A DNA stretch of 64,000 nt from Zelopaecilomyces penicillatus. Lineage: Eukaryota > Ascomycota > Sordariomycetes > Hypocreales > Pseudodiploosporaceae. This document shows, in pieces, positions 55,985-64,000 of this stretch. The stretch lies in contig VCCP01000004.1 in assembly GCA_005765155.1 (NCBI GenBank), positions 558,001-622,000 on the forward strand, in the 5' to 3' direction. Position 1 is the first letter of the stretch; every line of letters begins with the position of its first letter. The notes beneath the pieces were generated by a model. It did not search any database, had not been told where the DNA came from, and saw only the letters and a list, made by a program, of their open reading frames with translations. The position numbers and the translations under genes are program-made.

Positions 55985-58900
55985 AGTCACCTATAAGAGG
56001 GTTATAGTATAACCCTTTATAAAAGACCCTCTATATAACAGGCATTAACAGGCTTAAACTAATAATAGAAATACAGATTATAGGACATTGTTTTCATACT
56101 CTAATGGATAATAAAGCAATAAGTAATTATATATCATTAAAAGCTATAAATCGTATATAACTGCTATAATATAATAAGGAAGAACTATACCCTTTATATA
56201 ACCTAAAAGGAAATACCTTTACCTATAATAAAGGATAGATTAATAAAGAGATTGATTATCTTTAATTCAAAGTCTAAGGATATTAAGATAGTACTATATT
56301 CGATGTAATAGATACTAGAGAATATAAACTTATGTTAGGCCATCCCTAATTATTTGATAATAACCTATAGATCGATTAGAAGATAGGCTAGATATAATAG
56401 AGCAATACCATATCATCTATTAAAGATTATAAAGATCTAATAATAATAAGCAAAGCAAAGAAAGTATACTTTATAATTATTAAGAAGGGCCTTCTACTAG
56501 GAAATCATACTAAAAAACAATATAATAATCGATAATAATAAACCTGATGGGTTATTACCACCCTTAGGATAATAATAAAGCAACTATAAGAACACTCCAA
56601 AAACAAATCACCCTTAGATATAAAAAAACGACTTGCATCTATACCAGAAGAATATTATAAGTATATCAAATTATTTCGCAAAGAACTCAAAATAAAGCTC
56701 CTCTTGTATAATCAATAGGACTATAAAATTCAGATTATAGATAGAAAGAAGCCTACTTTCATTAAGATCTATATATTAAATACCAAAGAACTTAAGATAT
56801 TATAAGAATATCTTAATAAAATGCTTGAAAAAGGATATATCTGACTATCTATATTCAAAGCAGGATACCCTATTATATTTATATTAAAAAAGAATGGCAA
56901 ACTATGACTGGTTATGGATTACTGATTATTAAATATAGTTATAATTAAGGATCGGATCCCTTTACTATTGATCAATAAACTATATAATCGATTGTATAGA
57001 ATAAATTGGTTTACTACCCTAAACCTTAAGGGAGTATATAACTTGATTTGAATAAAGAAAGGTGATAAATAGAAAATCACTTTTAGAATCAAGTTTAGAC
57101 TTTTCGAATACCTGGTAATACCTTTTAGTCTAATCAATACCCCTATAATATTTTAATGCATGATTAATAATATCCTTAGAGAATATTTGGATATCTTTAT
57201 AATAGTCTATCTAGATGATATTCTGATCTTCTTTTGAATGGAAGAAGAATATAGAGAATATATCTATAAGGTATTATAACTACTCTAAGATAATAATCTT
57301 CTTATTGAATCTGAAAAATGTGAATTTTATAAATATATGGTTATCTTTCTAGGATATATCTTCTTATTAGGTGAAATTCAAATGGAACCAGTGAAAATCA
57401 CTGCAATATATGACTGGCTGATGCTATAAAATGTTATGAATATATAAGAGTTTTTAGGCTTTATCAATTACTATTAAAAGTTCATCTATAACTATGGTAA
57501 AATAGCCGTGCTATTTATTGAATATACTAAGAAAGACTGTAAATTCTTATGAAAACCTAATATGGATGTTGTATTTGAAGAACTTAAGAAGTAAATCTAT
57601 AAAGAACCTATACTAGCAATATATAATCCAGACAAACCTATAAAACTTGAAACTAATACTTTAAACTATATTATTAAAGCGTAGATTAAGCAATAAGATA
57701 ATGAAGGTAGACTATAATCTATTGCCTTCTACTCTAAGAAACTTTATAGAGCAGAACTTAATTACCTAATTTATAATAAAGAATTTATAGCTATTATTAA
57801 GGCCTTTAATGAATTCTTATATTACTTGCAAGGAAGCAATTACCAAATAAAGGTTTTTATTAATTATAAGAATATCTCTTACTTTGCTATTATATAAAAG
57901 CTAAATGTATAATAAACCCGCTATATAGAAACCCTTGTGGATTATGACTATAAAATCATCCATTATAAAGGATCCGAGAATAGTAGAGCAGATGCTCTAA
58001 GCTGATAAAGCGATTATAATGACAGAAAGCCTTATTATAAAGGACAGATCTTCTAAATATCTAAATCAGGCATGCTATAAATAAAGCTGAACGCTATATA
58101 CTGAGTTATATCAGTTAATCCTGTCTTAAAATAAGTTAAACAAGCATACTCCTTAGAAGATATAGTAAGGGCACCTAAAGAAATAAAATAGAAAGATAAA
58201 CACTATAAATATAATAAGAAACTCTAGATACCTAAAGAACTCTAGGAAACCATTATATAAGAACTATATAAATCCTCTGTTTATAGTTATTAAGGAATTA
58301 TAAAGATTATAGAATAAGCATAAAGATATTATAGATTTAAAGGATTATAATGGATAGTCCAGAAGGTTATAAGTGATTGTATCACTTATGGATGAATCAA
58401 GCTGGTAAGACATAAACTATATAGAGAGCTATAACCGCTATTAATGCCTATATGACTATAAGAATTAATATCGTTTGACTTTATTATTAAACTATCCTTA
58501 TTAGTAGAATCCCTTATAGGAGTAGCCTATGACTTGATATGGGTTATTATAGAAAGATTAATAAAGTTCTTATACTTTATACTCTATCTTAAAGCAAGCT
58601 TAGTAGAAGATCTTACTTATAGCTTTAATAGAGTGATAGTAAGTATATATAGCTTACTAGAGAAAATTATTTTTAATAGAGGAATAACCTTTGCCTCTAA
58701 GTTTTAGTAAGGATTAATAGGATATCTTAGGACTAGATATAAACTCAGTATTACCTATCACTTATAAATAGATGGATAAACAGAACAAATCAATCAAATT
58801 ATTAAAGGATACTTATATGCTTATATCAATTACTATCAAGATAATTAAGTAAAACACCTATCAATCATATAACTAGCCTATAATATATCTGTTTCCGAAT

Positions 58901-59883
58901 CAATGCAACTTATACTAATATATGCCAACTATAGATTTATATCAAAAGCATTTTATCTATTATGCTAAGAAGGACCAAAATCAGAAAAAGCTATGCTTGA
59001 TGCTATATAAAAATGATAATTATATGAAGAACTCTATGTATAACTCCAAATCATTTATAATAGAATAAAACATTATATAGATTAATAAAGATTGAAGGGA
59101 TCAATCTTTAAAGAGGGAGATGTGATATACCTTTTGCACTATATACCAGGAAAAACTTCTTTAAATATTACTATAATATAATCAAGCAATAAATTGGATT
59201 TTAAGAAACTTAAATCATTTAAGGTTAAAAAAGCTATTTCTAATATTAACTATAAACTTTCACTACTAAAGAATATATAATTATACCCTGTATTTTATAT
59301 TTCTTTACTAAGTAAAGCATTAGATAATATAAAAGAATATATAGATATTATAGTATATATAGTAAAAGAAAAATAAGAAATCAAAATAATTATAGACTAT
59401 AGGCTAAATAATAATAAAAAAGAATATCTGATTAAGTGGAAAGGGTTTAGAGCTAAAGAGAGCTTATAGGAACCCCCTAATCACCTGAACCATTGCTAAC
59501 CCCTGATATGATAATACTATCAGAGGGTAAGGAGCTGTCCTGGAAAATCGAGTTCTAATCAATCATATCAAAACCCCTTAATGATTAAATCTTAATCATC
59601 GCCTCTGACTCTACCCGCTTAGCCATATCTAGATTATCCAAAGACTGTAAACCCTGCTTTATTATCTCATGATCCCGCAACACTATGGACTGATATTGAT
59701 GATGTAAATGACTTAATTGTACTACCGTAGTAGATACCGCCTCCTATGCTGCCTGGAGCTGTTTCTCTATCTTCTTCTCTTCCCACTTAATATGATTCTT
59801 TTCTAATAGAATCTTTATGACTAGATAAACTGGTTACCTTTCGGAAGGTAAAATAGAATAGAAAAACATACCTGAGGATATAG
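55978..59883 (+). pseudogene. GYP-D pol remnant
   Basis: Collinear with GYP-1 pol, stop TAG 59881-59883. The RT catalytic box still reads YLDD (TATCTAGATGAT, near 57208). Integrase and chromodomain (near 59440) are legible. Many CAG/CAA to TAG/TAA and TGG to TGA/TAG changes. The antisense Zn2Cys6 exon 2 remnant lies opposite its end (about 59475-59821). Confidence 0.87.
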
Positions 59884-60095
59884 TTATCCCTAAACCATTA
59901 TAAGAACAATTATAATAAATATACTCTAAATACCAGGAAGTCATTTTAATTATATAATATATTAAGTAATACTAGGAATAAAAGGAATAAAGTATAATAA
60001 TATTATTAATACCCTTGATAAGAATCATAAGACTCTTATATTGATTAGTCTTCTGATTGGTATAATATTTTGAGATATCTTGAGGTATTATGTTA
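59475..60095 (-). pseudogene. Antisense Zn2Cys6 gene remnant in GYP-D
   Basis: Reverse complement aligns with GYP-1 18345-18956. The donor context CTCAGGTATG and an acceptor CTAG are kept, and exon 2 keeps recognisable stretches. Exon 1 cysteine codons are mostly RIPed (TGT to TAT). Shows that the antisense gene belongs to the family and is not a novelty of one copy. Confidence 0.6.
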
Positions 60096-60207
60096 AAAAT
60101 ATAAAGGAAGAAGAAAGGAATTATATCTATAATTATAGCTGGAATTATGTTTTATAAAGAAATAATCAATGGGCCTTGAGGATAAGACCATTGGGAGGGA
60201 GATATTA

Positions 60208-60638
60208 TATTATGACCCAATGATATGGTTGTATAAGTAGGCTGGTTATATGACCTAGGAGAGGGTATGTACTATAGAGGAAGGGGACTAGTCAGGATGG
60301 ATCAGTGGGATTATTATAAAGGATGGAGGTGATCCAGGTGAGCCAGCGACTTGGATCACTAGGATCACCACTTGTATAGCAAGTGATCCAAGTGATCCAT
60401 GATATATATATATACCCTTAATTTTCACTCTTTAGATATAGCCTAGATAGTTATTAATATACTTTCAACTTTATTATATTGTTTGCTATCGCTCACTATG
60501 CTGATACTTGACCTCTGGTTATAATACTCTATATCCATTACCTATATAACAGACCTATTGCTTAGAATGCCCTAACCCATCTGCTAATATAAACCCTTTT
60601 TATTAGGTTTATCTCTTGGGAATTCACTAAATATTATA
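60208..60638 (+). repeat. GYP-D 3' LTR, type 1
   Basis: 431 bp, TATTATGACCC...AAATATTATA; octamer-array remnants at about 60315-60400. Confidence 0.92.
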
Positions 60639-60643
60639 AGTAT

Positions 60644-61325
60644 AGTTAATAAAGCTATAATCTATAATTCTATAAGTCTGAATTAATAATCTATAAATCT
60701 AAAAGTGGGTTATATTATAAGCTATAGGTCTGATATTTAACTCTTATATATATAATGTTTTTTATAACTTCTGATTAGTAGGAAATATAGGTCTGACTGG
60801 TTAGAGGAGGGGTGAAAAATCTGATATATAAAGAGGTTGAATACAGTAGAAAAAAGAGTCTTCTTTTTATAATCTAAAATAACTATTCTTTTAGGCTTAT
60901 AATCTATTATAATTTATAGTATAAAGTTATAACTAAAGCTAATAGTAATAGTAGTAGAAGAAAAGCAGTGAATAGTTATTTAGAGTAAAGTCTATAGAAA
61001 AAAAGAAAGAAATGATTAAATTACTTATATAGAAAAGAAAAAGAATATAACTAGAAATCCTTCTATCTTTTATATCTATCTAATTCTAAGATAATTTAGA
61101 ATTATTTTAAGATATTTTAAATAACTATTTAGAATTATTAGATATTCTAAATACTAAAACAGAAAGTAAGTACTAGTCTATCCCTTTATAGGTTAAGCTA
61201 TAAGGGCTTTATAAGCTTAGTTTATTAAGCTATATAGGTCTAGCTACTAGGCTATAATAGATTAAGCTGCTAGACTATAGTAGGTTAGGCTACTATATAT
61301 AGAAAAAACCCATTTTATTTTAATA
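60644..61325 (-). mobile_element. COP-G right end with 5' LTR
   Basis: Leader remainder (60644-60904) and LTR 60905-61325 (421 bp), followed by AATAC (61326-61330). Confidence 0.92.
60905..61325 (-). repeat. COP-G right (5') LTR
   Basis: 421 bp, TATTATAATTTATAG...TTTTAATA. Confidence 0.9.
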
Positions 61326-61499
61326 AATACATTAGAAAATTCTTAGATAAAAAAGGGAAAAAAAACTTAAATTTAATGATATCTGCCTATTTAAATAGCC
61401 CGGGTATAGCCTATCTACTTATATAGTTCAATCCCTTTAAGTATAGCTTATATAGCTATAGCTTAATTAACTAATAAGAGGGTATATTTAACCCAGCTA
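61326..61499 (-). repeat. TIR-H right terminal inverted repeat, outer part
   Basis: Complements 45764-45934. Terminus CCCAGCTA followed by TTAA (61500-61503). Confidence 0.78.
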
Positions 61500-61503
61500 T
61501 TAA

Positions 61504-62268
61504 ACTATTAAGCTTTAGGCTTTATATAAGAAGAATATAAAACTTAAAACTAAATTATAAGCTAAATAAAAAGACCTTAATAAAATTATCAAACCTTATA
61601 AGCTAAAACCTTTTATTAGATATTCTAGATTACTTTAAATATTTTTAATATAATTTAAAGCTTATTATTAATTCTATCCTTATTAATTATAGAAGGAATC
61701 TATAAAAATCCTATATATTATAGAATATATAAAAGGGGCTGCCCTTAAATAATTCAAACCTATTATAAAAGACTATATAAATAAGAAGGAAAAAGATTAA
61801 GATAATAAAATCAAAAAGATCTTTTAAAAATATAATAACTTTAAAAATATAATTAAAGAAATCTTTAGATAAATAAATAAGGAAAGAGCTATAATTAAAA
61901 AACTTAAACTATTATATTAATATAAATCAGCCTTAAACTATACCTTAGAATTTAAATAAATTACCTTATAGATTATCTAGAAAGATAATATATTAATAAA
62001 GTACTTCTATAATAAACTTAAAAAAGAAATTAAGAATAAACTCTTTAAAAAGAATAAACCTGAAAATTTAATTAAATATATTAAAATAACTATTAAGATT
62101 AATAATAAACAGTTTATATAATATAAATAAAGAAAAACCAAAGGATTAGAATAAAGTAATTTTAAATAAAAGCTATAATACTAATCCAATCAAGATAGAT
62201 ATAGAGAAGAATCTATTATTTATAGATATACCCTAAATCCTAAAAGAATAAAACTTAATATAATTTAA
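61504..62268 (+). mobile_element. GYP-I: fragment of chromovirus gag (type 2), RIPed
   Basis: Matches GYP-D from about 53812 to 54590, beginning inside the gag leader without an LTR and ending where COP-J inserted (TTTAA 62264-62268 as presumed target duplication). More strongly RIPed than GYP-D. Its left partner is not found on the other side of TIR-H. Confidence 0.8.
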
Positions 62269-62689
62269 TATTAAAATAAAATAGGTTTTTTCTATATATA
62301 GCAGCTTAACCTATTATAGTCTAGTAGCTTAACCTACTATAGCCTAGTAGCTAGACCTATATAGCTTAGTAAGCTAAGCTTATAAAGCTCTTATAGCTTA
62401 ATCTATAAAGAGATAAACTAGTACTTACTTTTTGTTTTAGTATTTGGAATATCTAATAATTCTAAATAATTATTTAGAATATCTTAAAATAATTCCAAAT
62501 TATCTTAGAATTAGATAGATATAAAAGATAGAAGGATTCCTAGTTATATTCTTCTTCTTTTCTATATCAGTAATTTAATCACTTCTTTCTTCTTTTTTAT
62601 AGACTTTACTCTAGATAACTATTCACTGCCTTTCTTCTACTACTATTACTACTAGCTTTAGTTATAACTTTATACTATAAATTATAATA
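62269..62689 (+). repeat. COP-J 5' LTR
   Basis: 421 bp, TATTAAAATAAAATAGG...AAATTATAATA, the inverted form of the COP-B and COP-G LTRs. Confidence 0.9.
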
Positions 62690-63287
62690 GATTATAAGCT
62701 TAAAAGAATAGTTATTCTAGACTATAAAAAGAAGACTCCTTTTTCTATTATATTCAATCTCTTTATATATTAGATTTTTCACCCCTTCTCTAATCAGTCA
62801 GACCTATATTTCCTATCAATCAGAAGTCATAAAAAACACTGTATATATAAGAGTTAAATATCAGACCTATAGCTTATAATATAATCCACTTTCAGATTTA
62901 TATATTACTAATTCAGATTTATAGAATTATAGATTATAGCTTTACTAACTATATTAAATATAATTAATCACTTAAATTACTAATTAACTTTATAAAAAGC
63001 CTATATAAGACTATAGAAGTCAGCTAACTAAGCAAAGATACTATACTAGCTATACTATAACCCAACTATAACTAGTATATAATAAGCAACCCTTATATCT
63101 ATCACCCCCCCCCCTAGTTAATTAGCTATTTTTAGGGCTCTTACTAAGACCCAGCCACTTATAGCACTGCTATAACCAGCACTTTCAGCTGTTTATAACA
63201 CTGTTATACAGCTATAAGCTTATTTTTAGAAGCTTATTTTTCCTCTATACTGCTATAACTACTAGTTATAACAGTCTGATCCTGAAA

Positions 63288-64000
63288 ATATCAGATCAGA
63301 ACCTTTTAATAAAAGAGAATTCATTAGAATTATAGGCTCTTTGATCTTAGATATAGGAGCTTATATAGCAATTATAACAGCTATAGGGCTAATTTACAGC
63401 AGCTACAGCTGCTAAGACTGCTAAAGAACCTCTATAACCTTAACTTTAATCACCTCAATCACTATCACAGCCTATATAGTCTGCTAACCCATTAGATAAC
63501 CTAGCTCTAAAGAAGCTATCTAAGAAAATACAGGCCTTTTTAGAAGCTTTTAGGCTAAAAGGCCCTGATAATTATAATTAATAGCTTCAGGCCTTATCTA
63601 TCCAGCTATAAGCATTAGGATTACCTAATTTTCTATTAAAACCCATTATAAGCAGTCAACTTAGTAACTATTATCAGGCTATTTTGCTTCTATTACTTTA
63701 TAACAGCTGCTTATAACACCTATAAGCCTCTATAAGTTAGGCTATAACACCTCTAAAAGCTTATCAAATACTAAACGAGTAATACTATTATAGTATTACC
63801 CTATAGTATAGAACCCTTTATAATGCCTTTTATAAGCTTAGCTTTAGCAGCTATAAAGGCTCTATAAAGGCATTTAACAGTGAATTCAATACCTAACTCA
63901 TTAGGCTATAATTAGCTTTAATTACTATATAATCTATAGATTAGATAAATCAGTATCTAAAGGCTGTAAAAGAAGCTTTTCTATAATAGGCTAAATATTA
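63288..64000 (+). pseudogene. COP-J gag remnant, incomplete
   Basis: ATG altered to ATA at 63288-63290. Runs collinear with COP-1 gag, including the TAG shared by all copies at the equivalent of COP-1 36781 (near 63734). Continues outside the window. Confidence 0.85.

Larger units (their letters stand above)
53298..60638 (+). mobile_element. GYP-D: complete but RIPed Ty3/gypsy chromovirus
   Basis: 7,341 bp, LTRs 53298-53728 and 60208-60638 (431 bp each), target duplication AGTAT. Type-1 LTR with octamer-array remnants, but type-2 gag, the opposite pairing to GYP-C. It is among the less altered RIPed copies: pol keeps many codons, and a polypurine tract (TTGGGAGGGAGA) and AAAAAAC heptamer are intact. 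The two LTRs differ only by transitions. Confidence 0.94.
45764..61499. mobile_element. TIR-H: element with ~393-bp terminal inverted repeats, interrupted by COP-G
   Basis: Left TIR 45764-46156 begins TGGCTGGGTTGAATATA. The right TIR, 47525-47747 plus 61331-61499, ends TATATTTAACCCAGCTA, its RIPed complement. The two arms agree over their whole length, mostly with transition differences. TTAA flanks both ends (45760-45763, 61500-61503). Without COP-G the element is about 2.15 kb, with a 1.37-kb core (46157-47524). The class cannot be fixed: TTAA would suit piggyBac-like transposition, but a TA duplication (Tc1/mariner) fits the same bases. Confidence 0.7.
62269..64000 (+). mobile_element. COP-J: RIPed Ty1/copia on plus strand, cut by window end
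   Basis: 5' LTR 62269-62689, RIPed half-tRNA PBS GATTATAAGCTTAA (62690-62703), leader with a C10 run (63105-63114), gag remnant from 63288 to the window end. The only copia copy here in plus orientation. Confidence 0.92.

Overview
This window holds no recognisable host gene. It is a solid cluster of nested transposable elements, nearly all of them destroyed by C-to-T/G-to-A transitions that favour CpA and leave a TpA-rich background. That pattern is repeat-induced point mutation (RIP), so the likely source is an AT-rich isochore of a filamentous ascomycete (Pezizomycotina). Short GT-AG introns and Ty3/gypsy chromoviruses fit this. The species cannot be named from the sequence. Element names used here are mine.

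Layout. 1-7207: RIPed Ty3/gypsy chromovirus GYP-A (minus strand, left LTR cut by the window edge), inserted into RIPed Ty1/copia element COP-B (7208-9862). 9868-15043 and 42836-45763: two halves of an older gypsy element of another lineage, GYP-F (minus). Between them lies COP-E (15044-17501 and 39005-42830, TSD TATTA). Inside COP-E is GYP-C (plus strand, 17502-39004, TSD GCTCT). GYP-C carries two young insertions: the intact chromovirus GYP-1 (17799-25377, TSD TATAC, identical 428-bp LTRs) in its 5' LTR, and the lightly mutated copia COP-1 (31969-38301, TSD AATAT) near its 3' end. 45764-61499: TIR-H, an element with about 393-bp terminal inverted repeats and TTAA at both ends. Its right TIR holds COP-G (47748-61325, TSD AATAC), and COP-G holds GYP-D (53298-60638, TSD AGTAT). 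61504-62268: a chromovirus gag fragment, GYP-I. 62269-64000: COP-J (plus strand), running off the window.

GYP-1 is the only element that looks competent. An 812-aa Gag has a CCHC knuckle plus three unusual Cys-Cys-Cys-His repeats. It ends just after a canonical A AAA AAC -1 slippery heptamer, which leads into a Pol with protease, RT, RNase H, integrase (DD35E), GPY/F and chromodomain. The sequence next to the 5' LTR is complementary to a 10-mer downstream of the LTR TATA box, which suggests Tf1-like self-priming.

The best candidate for a little-described system is an antisense gene at the 3' end of GYP-1 (18345-18956, plus strand). It has a 51-bp GT-AG intron and would encode 186 aa with a perfect-spacing Zn(II)2Cys6 cluster followed by a coiled coil. 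Remnants of it, intron borders included, can be traced in the RIPed relatives.

The four chromovirus copies show all four combinations of two LTR U3 (promoter) types and two Gag types, so modules have been exchanged. COP-1 is a dead element: several in-frame stops, one homopolymer frameshift, and Asn in place of the catalytic Asp of protease and integrase. Every copia copy I could inspect also has Asn at those positions.
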